A DNA stretch of 64,000 bases from Micromonospora yangpuensis. Lineage in GTDB: Bacteria; Actinomycetota; Actinomycetes; Mycobacteriales; Micromonosporaceae. How positions within the stretch are numbered: position 1 is the first letter of the stretch; each line of letters begins with the position of its first letter. The notes below the pieces were generated by a model. It saw only the letters and a program-made list of their open reading frames with translations, was not told where the DNA came from and did no database searches. Below are positions 55,618-64,000 of this stretch, in pieces. Made by a program: the position numbers and the translations under genes. Location: contig NZ_FMIA01000002.1 in assembly GCF_900091615.1 (NCBI RefSeq), positions 744,001 through 808,000 on the forward strand. The letters are read 5' to 3'.

Positions 55618-56942
55618 CCCGGCAGCCGGCACCGACGGCGGCCGGGCAGCTCAGCCGGGTGACCCTGGTCGGGCCGCGCCGGGGGGTCGACCTGGTCCTG
55701 CCCGCGGACGAGCCGGTCGGGCTGTTGCTGCCGGAGATCGTGCCGATGGTGGGGCACCCGGCGGCGGACGACTCGCGGGGCTACCAGATCAGCACCCTCG
55801 ACGGCCGGGTGCTCGATCCGGCCGGCAGTCTGCGGGCGGCCGACGTGCTCGACGGCGCGCTGCTCCGGGTCGACCCGATCGCCGCGGCGCCGCCGGCGGC
55901 GACCGTGTACGACGTCTCCGACGAGGTCGGCGACGACCTCGCCCGCCGGGGCGGCACGTGGGACGACACCGCCCGGGCGTGGACCGCCACCCTCACCTGC
56001 CTGGTCGCCGCCACGGTGGCGGCGGTGCTCGTGGCGCCGCGACTCGGGACACCGGTGACCGGCCTGGCCGGCGGCGCGGTCGCGCTGGTCGGCCTCCTGC
56101 TCGGGCTGCGGGGCCGACGGTCCGTCGCGGTGGCGGTGCTGGTCAGCGGAGCCGCCATGGTGTTGAGCACGGTGCCGGGCTGGGCCGACGACCACACGGT
56201 CCGGTGGGCGTCCTGGGTGGCCGGCCTCGGCTGTACCGTGCTCGCCCTGGGTGCCGTGACGGGCAACCGGCGGGCCGGGGTTCTCGGTGGCGGGACCGTG
56301 CTGGTGCTGGTCACGGGCTGGAGCGTGCCGCTGCTGCTCGGCGTGCCCGCCGAACGGGTCGCCGCCGTACTGGCGGTCGGGTCCGTGGGACTGCTGGGGT
56401 TGCTGCCACGGGCCGCGATGATCACGTCGGGGCTCACCCGCCTCGACGACCAGCGCAGCAACGACGAGCCGGTGAGTCGCGTCGCGGTGCGGGCCGCGGT
56501 CGACTCGGCGCACCGGGGGCTGGCCGTCGCGGCCCTGGCGACGGCGGCGTCGGCGACGCTCGGCGGGCTCGTCCTGGCGGCGGCCGCGGGCCGGTGGACG
56601 TGGGTGCTCGCGGTTCTGGTGGCTGCCGCGCTGCTGCTGCGGATGCGGGCGTTCCCGCTGACCGTCGAGGTGGTGGCGTTGGTGGCCGGTGCGTTGGCGG
56701 TCCTGGGTGGCCTGCTGGCCCGCTGGGTGCAGGCCTCGCCCGGCACGTGGTGGGGCGCCGCGGTCGGTGCGCTGGTCGTCTGCGCGGTGGCCCTGGTGAT
56801 CCTGGCCCACCGGCCGGCGCCGCACGTGCGGGCCCGGGCCCGGCAGTACGCCGACCGCGTCGAGGCGCTGACCGTGCTGGCGTTGGTGCCCGTCGCGGTA
56901 GGGGTGTTCGGGCTCTACTCGCGACTTCTCGAATCGTTCTGA
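55614..56942 (+). CDS. eccD: Type VII secretion integral membrane protein EccD
   Basis: 442 residues. Residues about 10-95 are the ubiquitin-like YukD/EsaB domain typical of EccD (QLSRVTLVGPRRGVDLVLPADEPVGLLLPEIVPMV, then GYQISTLDGRVLDPAGSLRAADVLDGALLRV). Some ten or eleven membrane helices follow, starting at LTCLVAATVAAVLVAPRL and ending at VLALVPVAVGVFGLYSRLL. EccD forms the central membrane vestibule of ESX/T7SS complexes. The gene overlaps its upstream neighbour by 4 bp and precedes a MinD-like ATPase and EccC. Confidence 0.88.
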   Translation: MTRQPAPTAAGQLSRVTLVGPRRGVDLVLPADEPVGLLLPEIVPMVGHPAADDSRGYQISTLDGRVLDPAGSLRAADVLDGALLRVDPIAAAPPAATVYDVSDEVGDDLARRGGTWDDTARAWTATLTCLVAATVAAVLVAPRLGTPVTGLAGGAVALVGLLLGLRGRRSVAVAVLVSGAAMVLSTVPGWADDHTVRWASWVAGLGCTVLALGAVTGNRRAGVLGGGTVLVLVTGWSVPLLLGVPAERVAAVLAVGSVGLLGLLPRAAMITSGLTRLDDQRSNDEPVSRVAVRAAVDSAHRGLAVAALATAASATLGGLVLAAAAGRWTWVLAVLVAAALLLRMRAFPLTVEVVALVAGALAVLGGLLARWVQASPGTWWGAAVGALVVCAVALVILAHRPAPHVRARARQYADRVEALTVLALVPVAVGVFGLYSRLLESF

Positions 56943-56955
56943 CGGAGGCGGTGGG

Positions 56956-57864
56956 ATGAGCACCACGTCGGTCGCGGCCGGGCCGGACGACGTGCCGATC
57001 GCGCGGACGGTCGCCGCCGGCGACCCGTCGTTGCTGCGGGCGTGGCACACCGTCAGCCGGATGTTCGCCGGCACGCGGGCCACCCGGGAGCTGGCCGAGC
57101 TGGCCACCACCGTGCAGGCGCCGGTGCACACCGGCCGGCGGATCGCGGTGGCCTCGGTGCACGGCGGGGCGGGCAAGTCGACAGTGGCCGCGTTGCTCGC
57201 GTCGGTGTTCGCGGTGCGCCGGGCCGACGCCGTGCTCGCCGTCGACGCCGACCCGTACGAGGGCTCGCTCACCTGGCGGCTGGGTGCGCCGAGCCGACCG
57301 ACGCTGGACCGGCTGGCACCGGAGCTGCTCGCGGCCCGTGGCGGTGACCTGCGGACGTTCGGGTCGCTCCTGCCGCGTACCGGAACGGGGTTGTGGTTGT
57401 TGCCCGGTGGTGCCGCCGACGCGAACCTGTGCACCGAGGTGACGCGGGCGCTGTCCCGGCTCTTCGCCATCGCGGTCACCGACTGCCGGTCGACGCTGGA
57501 GTCCCCCGGTACGGCGCCGGCCGCCGCCGACGCGCACGCGGTGGTGCTCTGTGCCGCGGCGACCCCGGACGGGGTCCGCGCCACCTACCGCACGCTGCGT
57601 CGGATCGTCGACACCGGGTACGCCTCGTGGCTGTCGCGGGTGGTGGTCGTGCTGAGCGCCGGCAGCCGCGACGGCCGCGCCGCGCTGCGCGCCGGTGCCG
57701 CCCGGGAGCTGATCGAGCAGACCGGCGTGCCCGTGGTGACGCTGCCGTACGACCGGCACCTGGCCGGTGGGGCGCTCATCACCCCGTCGCGGATCGCAGA
57801 ACGCACGCTCGTCGAGGCGACCCGCGCCGCCGGGCTGGCCCTGGCCTGTGCCAAGCGGATGTGA
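56956..57864 (+). CDS. MinD/ParA-like ATPase of the type VII secretion locus (EspI-like)
   Basis: 302 residues, ATG 14 bp after the EccD stop with GGAGG before it. The P-loop is deviant Walker A (ASVHGGAGKSTVAALLASVF), followed by VLAVDADPYEGSLTWRLG (Walker A' Asp) and VVVVLSAGSRDGRAALRAG. ESX loci often carry such an ATPase (EspI/ParA-like) that regulates or positions the secretion machinery. The protein lacks the long Pro-rich N-terminus of mycobacterial EspI. It is co-transcribed with EccD and EccC. Confidence 0.82.
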   Translation: MSTTSVAAGPDDVPIARTVAAGDPSLLRAWHTVSRMFAGTRATRELAELATTVQAPVHTGRRIAVASVHGGAGKSTVAALLASVFAVRRADAVLAVDADPYEGSLTWRLGAPSRPTLDRLAPELLAARGGDLRTFGSLLPRTGTGLWLLPGGAADANLCTEVTRALSRLFAIAVTDCRSTLESPGTAPAAADAHAVVLCAAATPDGVRATYRTLRRIVDTGYASWLSRVVVVLSAGSRDGRAALRAGAARELIEQTGVPVVTLPYDRHLAGGALITPSRIAERTLVEATRAAGLALACAKRM

Positions 57865-57879
57865 CGGGAGAGCGGTGGG

Positions 57880-60800
57880 ATGACGACGCGCATCGTGCAC
57901 CGCCCGGCCCGGGTGGTGCGCCCGGTGTCCACCCTGGAGCCGGTCCTGCTGGAACCGCCACCGCAACTGCCCGACGGCAGGTCCACCTCGGGCCTGCAAT
58001 CGCTGCTGCCGATGGCCGGCGCGGGGGTGGCGATGAGCATGATGATGTTCCTGCGCGGCTCCGGCTTCGCCGCCCTGGGCGCGGTCGTGATGGTCGTCGC
58101 GCTGGCCGCCGCCGCGGCCATGTACCTCACCCAGCTCGGCCGGGCCGGTCGCCAGCGCCGGGGCAGACGCGAGCGGTACCAGGACCGGCTGGAGGAGCTG
58201 CGCGAGCGGCTGCGGGCCGACGAGCAGCGGCTGCAGGAGCAGGGAAACCTGCTCGACCCCCCGGTCATCCGGCTGCTCGACGTGATCCGCAGCCCGGCCC
58301 GGTTGTGGGAGCGCCGCCGTACCGACGTCGACTTCCTCCGGGTCCGGGTGGGCTCGGGTGCCCTGCCCGTCCGACCGGTCCGGTTGCGTGAGGAGAGCAG
58401 CTCCACCGAGCCGCCCGATCCCTTTATGCGGCAGGAGGCACAGTCGCTGATCCGCCGTTTCGAGCGGACCCCGGGCCTGCCGTTGCGGGTGGACCTGGAC
58501 TGTGCCGGCGACGTCAGCGTGATCGCGCGCGACCACGACGAGGCGGTCGCCCTCGCCGGCGCGATCCTCGTGCAGGTCGCCGCGTTCCACGCCCCCGACG
58601 ACGTGACGATCGCGATCGTCACCACGGCGCAGCGGGCCCCGACCTGGCGCTGGGCGCGCTGGCTGCCGCACCTGCTCGACCGCGCCTCGATCGGCCCGTC
58701 CGGCCCGACCCCGCTGCTGGTCACCAGCGTGCAGACGCTCGCCGAGCTGCTCGGCGCGGAGCTGGAGGTACGAGCCGACGCCGCGCTCAAGGCGCTGCGC
58801 CACTCCGCGGGGCGCACCGGGGCGCGGACGCGCCCCCGGCTGCTGGTCGTCGACGACGCGTACGGCGAGGTCGCCGGGGTCCTGCCGAGCCCCGATCCGC
58901 TCGTCGACCTGGGCCACCTCGGCGTCACCGTGGTGCACCTGCTCGCCGACCGGCTGCACGAACCCGGTGAGGTCACCCGACGGATCACCGTCGACGGCGG
59001 CCGGCTCACCCTGGAGGAGCGCACCGCCTCGCCGCCGGTGACCGTGCACGGCACGGTGGACGAGGTGCCGATGCCGCTGGTCGAGGGGCTGGCCCGGGCG
59101 ATCGCACCGCTGCGGCTCTCCGCCGACTCCTACGACGACGGCACCGGCACCCCGCCGGCGGACTTCCCGGACCTGCTCGGCCTGACCGACCCCGCGCACC
59201 TGGACCTGGCCACGCTGTGGCGGCCGCGCAGCGAGCGCGACTTCCTGCGGGTCCCGATCGGGGTCGACACCGCGGGCCGCCCGGTGCTGCTCGACCTCAA
59301 GGAGGCCGCCCAGCTCGGCATGGGCCCGCACGGGCTGTGCGTCGGCGCGACCGGCTCCGGCAAGAGCGAGTTGCTGCGGACGCTCGTGCTGGCGCTGGCC
59401 GCGAGCCACCCGCCGGAGCAGTTGGCGATGGTGCTCGTCGACTACAAGGGCGGGGCGACCTTCGCCCCCTTCACCGAGCTGCCGCACATCTGCGGGCTGA
59501 TCACCAACCTGGTCGCCGACGCGGCGCTGGTGGACCGGATGTACACCAGCCTGGACGGCGAGGTGCAGCGTCGCCAGCAGCTGCTCGCCGACGCCGGCCG
59601 GGTCACCGACATCACCGAGTACCACCTGCGCCGCACGGCGCAGGGCGAGCAGACCACCCTGCCTGCGCTACCGCACCTGCTGGTGCTCATCGACGAGTTC
59701 GGCGAGTTGCTGGCGGCCAGGTCGGACTTCATCGACCTGTTCCTGCGGATCGGCCGGATCGGCCGGTCGATCGGGGTGCACCTGCTGCTGTCGAGCCAGC
59801 GGATCGAGCAGGGCAAGATGCGCGGGCTGGAGAACTACCTGGCCTACCGTCTCGGCCTGCGCACGTTGAGCGAGATGGAGTCACGCACCGTCCTCGACAC
59901 GCCCGACGCGTTCCACCTCCCGCCGTTGCCCGGTAACGGCTACCTGAAGGTCGACACGTCGATCTACCAGCGCTTCAAGGCCGCCTACGTGTCCGGCCCG
60001 CTGCGCGAGGGCACCGAGGCCGAACTCGCCCCGATCGTCGGTCCGCTGGTCAAGCCGATGCCGCTGACCGGCACCGTACCCGCCGACGCCGACACCTCCG
60101 AGGTGCCGAAACCGACCAGGCGCACCACCGGCCCGACCCTGCTCTCCACAGTGGTCGATCAGCTGGCGGCGGGCGGTCGACGGGTCCCGGCGATCTGGCT
60201 GCCGCCGCTGCCCCCCGCGCTCACCCTCGACCAGGCCGCCGGTGGGATCTCCGACAGCCCGCAGGGGCTCCGCCTGGGGGCCGCCCGCCCGGCCGGTCCC
60301 GGGCTGCCCGTACCACTGGGCCGGCAGGACGACCCGGCCCGCCAGGCCCAGGGGCCCTGGCTGGTCGACCTGGCCGGCCGGGGCGGCAACCTGCTCGTCC
60401 TCGGCGGGCCCGGCACCGGCAAGACGACGACGCTGCGCACGCTCGCCCTCGGTCTGGCCACCAGCCACCGCCCGACGGAGGTCGGCGTCTACGGCATCGA
60501 CCTGCTGGGCAACGGGCTGTCGGGCCTGGCCGGGCTGCCGCACGTCGGCGGCGTCGCCAGCCGGGACGACCGGGAACGGGTCCGCCGCACCGTCGACGAG
60601 GTGCACGCGATGTTCGTCCGGCGCCAGCGCGTCTTCCGGCAGCACCAGTTCGACACGGTCGACGACCTGCGGGCCGCCGACGACCGGGTGCGGGCCGAGG
60701 TCGGCGGCGTCGACGTGGTGCTGCTGATCGACGGGTACGGCCAGCTCAACGCCGAGTTCGAGAGCCTCGAACCCGCGGTGCACGACCTGCTCGCCCGGGG

Positions 60801-61824
60801 TTCCCGCTACGGCGTCCACGTGGTCGCCACCGCCCGACGGTGGAACGAGGTGCGCGCCGCCCAGCAGGTCGCCTTCGCCAACCGGGTCGAGCTGCGGCTC
60901 ACCGAGCCGGCCGAGTCGAGCATCGACGGCAAGCTGGCCCGGGCGATTCCGCCCGAGCCACCCGGCCGGGCCCTGACCAGCGACAAGTTGTACGCGCAGG
61001 TCGCCCTCCCGCGCCTCGACGGGCTGCCGGACCCCGGCAACGCCGGCCTGGTCGCGGCAGCCGAGCTGGTCCGGGCGTCGTGGACGGGCGCGCTGCCGCC
61101 ACCGGTACGGGTGCTTCCCGCGGTGCTGCCCGTGGCCGATCTCGCCGACATCCCGGCCGGTCACGGGGTGGTGCCGTTCGGCCGGTTCGAGAGCGACTTC
61201 ACGCCCGCCGTACTCGACCTCTTCGGTCGCGACCAGCACCTGCTCGTCCTCGGCGATCCCCGGACCGGCAAGACGAACCTGCTGCGGTTGGTGGCCGAGG
61301 AGCTGATGGCGCAGTACACCGAAGACGAGCTGGTGTTCGCGGTCTTCGATCCGCGCCGCGGCCTCGCCGACGTGGTGCCGGAGTCCTACCGTGGGGGATA
61401 TGCCCCGAACCCGACGCTCGCCCAGCGGTTGTCCGCCGCGGTCTGTCAGGAGCTCGCCAAACGGGAGCCGTCCGAGCCGGCGCGCCCCCGCATCGTGCTG
61501 CTCGTCGACGACTACGACATCCTCGCCGCCTCCGCCACCCAGCCCCTCGGCGCGTTCGTGCCGTACGTGGCGGCCGGCCGGGACACCGGCCTGCACGTGG
61601 TAGTGGCCCGACGGGTGGCCGGCGCCTCGCGCGGCCTGTTCGAACCCTTCCCGCTCAGTGTCCGCGAGGCCGGCTGCCTGAGCCTGCTCATGTCCGGTGA
61701 CCGCACCGAGGGGCAGCTGTTCGCCGGGGTACGGCCGACGGTCCTGCCGGTGGGCCGCGCGCAGCTCATCCGCCCCGGCGAAGCCCCGCGCATGGTGCAG
61801 ACCGCCCACACCGGGCAGCAGTGA
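57880..61824 (+). CDS. eccC: Type VII secretion ATPase EccC (FtsK/SpoIIIE, three NTPase domains)
   Basis: 1,314 residues, the length of single-chain EccC. Two membrane helices lie near residues 40-85 (MAGAGVAMSMMMFLRGSGFAALGAVVMVVALAAAAAM). Three FtsK-type domains follow. The first has Walker A GATGSGKSELL (about 490) and Walker B LVLIDEFGELL (about 604). The second has GGPGTGKTTTL (about 842), but its Walker B reads LLIDGYGQL, with Gly in place of the acidic second residue. The third has GDPRTGKTNLL (about 1125) and LLVDDYDIL. Domain 1 is thus the likely motor and the others regulatory or substrate-binding, as in the studied EccC. Substrates would be WXG100-type proteins, none of which is encoded here. 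Confidence 0.92.
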   Translation: MTTRIVHRPARVVRPVSTLEPVLLEPPPQLPDGRSTSGLQSLLPMAGAGVAMSMMMFLRGSGFAALGAVVMVVALAAAAAMYLTQLGRAGRQRRGRRERYQDRLEELRERLRADEQRLQEQGNLLDPPVIRLLDVIRSPARLWERRRTDVDFLRVRVGSGALPVRPVRLREESSSTEPPDPFMRQEAQSLIRRFERTPGLPLRVDLDCAGDVSVIARDHDEAVALAGAILVQVAAFHAPDDVTIAIVTTAQRAPTWRWARWLPHLLDRASIGPSGPTPLLVTSVQTLAELLGAELEVRADAALKALRHSAGRTGARTRPRLLVVDDAYGEVAGVLPSPDPLVDLGHLGVTVVHLLADRLHEPGEVTRRITVDGGRLTLEERTASPPVTVHGTVDEVPMPLVEGLARAIAPLRLSADSYDDGTGTPPADFPDLLGLTDPAHLDLATLWRPRSERDFLRVPIGVDTAGRPVLLDLKEAAQLGMGPHGLCVGATGSGKSELLRTLVLALAASHPPEQLAMVLVDYKGGATFAPFTELPHICGLITNLVADAALVDRMYTSLDGEVQRRQQLLADAGRVTDITEYHLRRTAQGEQTTLPALPHLLVLIDEFGELLAARSDFIDLFLRIGRIGRSIGVHLLLSSQRIEQGKMRGLENYLAYRLGLRTLSEMESRTVLDTPDAFHLPPLPGNGYLKVDTSIYQRFKAAYVSGPLREGTEAELAPIVGPLVKPMPLTGTVPADADTSEVPKPTRRTTGPTLLSTVVDQLAAGGRRVPAIWLPPLPPALTLDQAAGGISDSPQGLRLGAARPAGPGLPVPLGRQDDPARQAQGPWLVDLAGRGGNLLVLGGPGTGKTTTLRTLALGLATSHRPTEVGVYGIDLLGNGLSGLAGLPHVGGVASRDDRERVRRTVDEVHAMFVRRQRVFRQHQFDTVDDLRAADDRVRAEVGGVDVVLLIDGYGQLNAEFESLEPAVHDLLARGSRYGVHVVATARRWNEVRAAQQVAFANRVELRLTEPAESSIDGKLARAIPPEPPGRALTSDKLYAQVALPRLDGLPDPGNAGLVAAAELVRASWTGALPPPVRVLPAVLPVADLADIPAGHGVVPFGRFESDFTPAVLDLFGRDQHLLVLGDPRTGKTNLLRLVAEELMAQYTEDELVFAVFDPRRGLADVVPESYRGGYAPNPTLAQRLSAAVCQELAKREPSEPARPRIVLLVDDYDILAASATQPLGAFVPYVAAGRDTGLHVVVARRVAGASRGLFEPFPLSVREAGCLSLLMSGDRTEGQLFAGVRPTVLPVGRAQLIRPGEAPRMVQTAHTGQQ

Positions 61825-62183
61825 TGACGTACGACATGGTCGCCCTCTGCCGGGCCGAGCCCGACGCGGCCGCGCTGCTGGGCGCGCTGCTCGCCGCCGG
61901 GCCCGACCTGAAGCTGGCCGCGGTCGAGGCGGCCGGGCTGGTGCAGCTCTTCGACCCCGGCGACGGGCGGCTGCTGCTGACCGTGGAGACCACCCGCCTG
62001 GTACGGGTACCGGGCGAGACCGAGCGGCTGCTCGGTGTCGCCCTCGACGACTCCTTCGACGGCCGGGTCTGGTGGGTGGAGTGCCGGGCCCCGGACGGCG
62101 ACCCACGGGCCGCCGAGACGGGACGCCGGTTCACCGCGGAGCTGGTGGCGATCACGGGAGGGCTGACATGGGCGAGCCGTTGA
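61821..62183 (+). CDS. Small protein of the type VII secretion locus, unknown function
   Basis: 120 residues from GTG at 61821 (or ATG at 61824), overlapping the EccC stop. The sequence is acidic and soluble, with strand-helix alternation (AALLGALLAAGPDLKLAAVEAAGLVQLFDPGDGRLLLTVET, then GRVWWVECRAPDG, then RFTAELVAITGG). There is no secretion motif and no WXG. It overlaps the next gene by 16 bp. I do not recognise a family beyond its conserved-looking position between EccC and the DUF6177-like protein. Confidence 0.7.
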   Translation: MMTYDMVALCRAEPDAAALLGALLAAGPDLKLAAVEAAGLVQLFDPGDGRLLLTVETTRLVRVPGETERLLGVALDDSFDGRVWWVECRAPDGDPRAAETGRRFTAELVAITGGLTWASR

Positions 62184-63133
62184 CCGGCCCGACCGACACG
62201 ATCACCGACCGGGCGGTGGTGCTGCACCAGGACCGTCCGGTGGTCGGCCTCGCCCCCTGGCTCGCGGAAGCCGCGGTCGACGCGGTCCGGGACGGGCTGT
62301 TGCTCCAGGTCGTCACGCCGGCGGACGGCTTCGTCACGTATCCGCTCGAGATGATGCTGACGCAGGCCCGGGGGCAGTGGGTGGTACGCGGCGGTGACCA
62401 CTACCGCGACGGGCTCACCGGCCTGCCGCTGCGGTGGGACGGCCGCCGATTCTCGCCCGCCGACGGCTCCCGGCCCACCGGCCCGCCGCCGGCCGCCGAC
62501 CCGTGGACCGGCGGCCTGGAGATCCAGATCGTCACCCTGCACCCGGCCACCGAGGCACTGGAACTCGGCGCCAGCACCGAGGTCGCCGTGCGTGCCCTCA
62601 CCGGCGACGCCCCGGCCGGGTGGGGCGTGGCCGAGCCGGTCAGCGAAGGGTGGTCGCGTCGCGACCTCACCTCGTTCTGCCGTACGCGCGCACCCGCGCC
62701 CACCAGCCTGACGATCGTCGGCGGGGAGCGGGGCTCGGCGGTGCTCGGGGTGCTGACGATCGAACGGGTCGACACCGGGGTCCGGGAACAGCTCCGGCTG
62801 GCCGGCCCCCCGCTGCCGGCGGTAGGTGAGGCGGCGGTGGAGGCGCTCGCCGGGACGCTGGCGGGTACCGCCCGCAGCGTCATCGTGGCCGTGCACCCGG
62901 GGCGGACGAACGGACTCCGATCGAGCCGGCCCAGCCTGCCGGCGCTGCCCTGGGGCATTCTCGTCGGCCAGCGGGGGAACGCTCCGCACTCCGTACCCGA
63001 GGTTGTCCCGGGCCGGGCCATGGGCCGGGGTGCCCGTCGTGCGTGGTGGTACCGACTGGACCGCGGCCCGGGTGCGCCGTACGAGACCCTCACCGCGGTC
63101 CTGCGCGGCTACGGCCTGGACGAACCTCGGTGA
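62168..63133 (+). CDS. DUF6177-like protein of the type VII secretion locus
   Basis: 321 residues from ATG at 62168 with GGAGGG 5 bp upstream. Soluble; N-terminus TDTITDRAVVLHQDRPVVGLAPWLAEAAVDAV, middle GGLEIQIVTLHPATEALELGASTEVAVRALTGDAPAGWGVAEP, C-terminus with Arg/Trp-rich GRGARRAWWYRL. I associate this with the DUF6177 family that accompanies actinobacterial T7SS genes, from context and general resemblance. The function is unknown. Last gene of the rightward operon; the two genes beyond it are convergent. Confidence 0.65.
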   Translation: MGEPLTGPTDTITDRAVVLHQDRPVVGLAPWLAEAAVDAVRDGLLLQVVTPADGFVTYPLEMMLTQARGQWVVRGGDHYRDGLTGLPLRWDGRRFSPADGSRPTGPPPAADPWTGGLEIQIVTLHPATEALELGASTEVAVRALTGDAPAGWGVAEPVSEGWSRRDLTSFCRTRAPAPTSLTIVGGERGSAVLGVLTIERVDTGVREQLRLAGPPLPAVGEAAVEALAGTLAGTARSVIVAVHPGRTNGLRSSRPSLPALPWGILVGQRGNAPHSVPEVVPGRAMGRGARRAWWYRLDRGPGAPYETLTAVLRGYGLDEPR

Positions 63134-63182
63134 TCCGGCCGCCGTCCGGCGCGTCAGCCCGCCGGCGACGGACCGCCGGTGG

Positions 63183-63728
63183 CTACCGGGTGGGCTGGGC
63201 CGCCGGCTCGCTCACCGGGCGGGCGCCCCGCTCGCGGCGGGCGATCGACCAGTAGTCGCCGAACTCCGGGACGGGTTCCCAGTTGTCCGCGACGGGCACG
63301 TCGTCGTACTCGTAGGTGTCCTTCATCCGTTCGACGTGGTCCATGACGATCCGCTGGACGTACCCGTCGGGGCGGAACGACAGCTCCTCGACCTTCGTCG
63401 CCTCGCTCTGGCGGAGCTTGGGGTCGTCGTTGGGATATTCCCACAACATGACCGTACGCAGGAACAGGCGCTCGTCGTCGGCCTTGACGAACCAGTACTT
63501 CAGGTTCTGGCGGCCGTGCTGGTCCCGGAACGTCACCGAGATGGTGTCGGTCTGCCCGGAGACGGTCACCAGCACCGGCTGGCGGCTCCCCCGGGGGCGA
63601 AGGGCGGCGATGAACTGCTCACCCGCGGCATCGCGGCCACGGGCCTCGTCCTCGCTCAGAGCGACCCCGACCCGGTTGCGGCGCACGTTCCACGAGTGGC
63701 AGTACTCGATCTCGCCGGGCTCGCTCAT
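63183..63728 (-). CDS. Protein of unknown function, second gene of a leftward pair
   Basis: 181 residues, ATG at 63728 preceded by AAAGGAG. Features: EIEYCHSWNVRRNRVGVALSEDEARGRDAAGEQFIAALRP; a beta-rich middle (PVLVTVSGQTDTISVTFRDQHGRQNLKYWFVKADDERLFLRTVMLWEYP); and an aromatic/acidic end (DTYEYDDVPVADNWEPVPEFGDYW). No signal peptide or membrane helix. It follows an acidic protein gene by 36 bp in the same direction and converges on the secretion operon. I do not recognise it. Confidence 0.7.
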   Translation of the reverse strand: MSEPGEIEYCHSWNVRRNRVGVALSEDEARGRDAAGEQFIAALRPRGSRQPVLVTVSGQTDTISVTFRDQHGRQNLKYWFVKADDERLFLRTVMLWEYPNDDPKLRQSEATKVEELSFRPDGYVQRIVMDHVERMKDTYEYDDVPVADNWEPVPEFGDYWSIARRERGARPVSEPAAQPTR

Positions 63729-63764
63729 CGGCGACTCCTTTCCGTTGCGCTGCTCGGGCGCTGC

Positions 63765-64000
63765 TCACTCACCATCGTGATCGCCCGGGACGTCGTCGCC
63801 GCCCTCACGGTATTCATCGTCCGGAAGCTCGTAAACGTTACCCTCCTCGTCACGGATGGTGATGCCCAGATTCTCGGCCTCCTTGAGGACCTCGGGGGGA
63901 ATGTCGGCGTCCTGCACCGGCACCTCAAGGATCATCTCGCCTTCCAGCTCCTTGCCGACCAGGTCGTCACCGAGGTCACGGCGGTTGGTCGGCGTATCGG
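63765..64000 (-). CDS. Acidic protein of unknown function (5' end outside window)
   Basis: An open frame from the right edge to TGA at 63765-63767 gives 77 residues: NRRDLGDDLVGKELEGEMILEVPV, then PPEVLKEAENLGITIRDEEGNVYELPDDEYREGGDD. The product is strongly acidic and the DNA is lower in G+C than its neighbours, but the codon pattern and the AAAGGAG-spaced gene downstream support a real gene. Function unknown; it is probably co-transcribed with the 181-residue protein. Confidence 0.6.
   Translation of the reverse strand, partial: DTPTNRRDLGDDLVGKELEGEMILEVPVQDADIPPEVLKEAENLGITIRDEEGNVYELPDDEYREGGDDVPGDHDGE

Overview
The window is about 72-73% G+C, uses many GTG starts and GTGA/ATGA stop-start overlaps, and reads as chromosome of a filamentous actinomycete. 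The mix of plant-polysaccharide enzymes with CBM2 modules, a SigB/SigF-type sigma factor, an XRE regulator, an EccC/EccD type VII secretion locus, a giant PKS-NRPS gene and a GGGGCCCTT-type inverted repeat suggests Micromonosporaceae (Micromonospora or a relative). That placement is inference. I saw no tRNA, rRNA, CRISPR array, transposase or integrase.

Layout. 1-5.5 kb: an XRE regulator with a palindromic operator candidate, two small unknown genes, then the SWIM zinc-finger/DUF6493 pair. 5.5-10.6 kb: RecD2-type helicase, a secreted CE1-like esterase with CBM2, a SigB/SigF-family sigma factor and a 61-residue gene. 11.0-21.6 kb: an apparently complete uptake and breakdown locus for L-fucose. 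It holds a Tat-exported GH29 alpha-L-fucosidase with a ricin-type lectin module, a sugar ABC transporter, L-fuconate dehydratase, a lactonase, a FadR-type GntR regulator, a zinc alcohol dehydrogenase and an SDR. A shared motif (GTC-N-GATGTC) lies before the fucosidase and in the regulator/dehydrogenase divergent promoter. 21.7-23.1 kb: a PepSY membrane protein whose stop codon lies inside a 24-bp inverted repeat.

23.5-40.0 kb: an MFS exporter coupled to one 5,074-residue hybrid synthetase with domains AL-KR-ACP-KS-AT-ACP-aminotransferase-luciferase-like monooxygenase-C-A-PCP-C. By analogy with cyanobacterial microginin and puwainaphycin assembly lines it should build an alpha-hydroxy-beta-amino acyl unit joined to an amino acid. 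It has no thioesterase. 40.1-46.1 kb: a secreted PA14/propeller/CBM/DUF1080 protein and a BtuFCD-like ABC transporter preceded by a probable cobalamin riboswitch. 46.3-48.2 kb: a CBM2-GH30 xylanase with a consensus promoter and a CebR-type operator. 48.2-49.7 kb: a polyprenyl synthetase and a helical partner. 49.8-53.2 kb: two class A beta-lactamase-family genes around a frameshifted LysR regulator, plus a small membrane protein. 53.4-55.2 kb: small HTH and unknown genes and an alpha/beta hydrolase. 55.3-64.0 kb: a type VII secretion-like operon (small TM protein, EccD, MinD-like ATPase, EccC, an unknown protein, DUF6177-like) facing two unknown genes.

A theme across the window is short tandem duplication. 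Units of 9-30 bp repeat in frame in the interdomain linkers of the synthetase and in two other proteins, and two genes carry duplicated copies of their own 3' ends, stop codon included.
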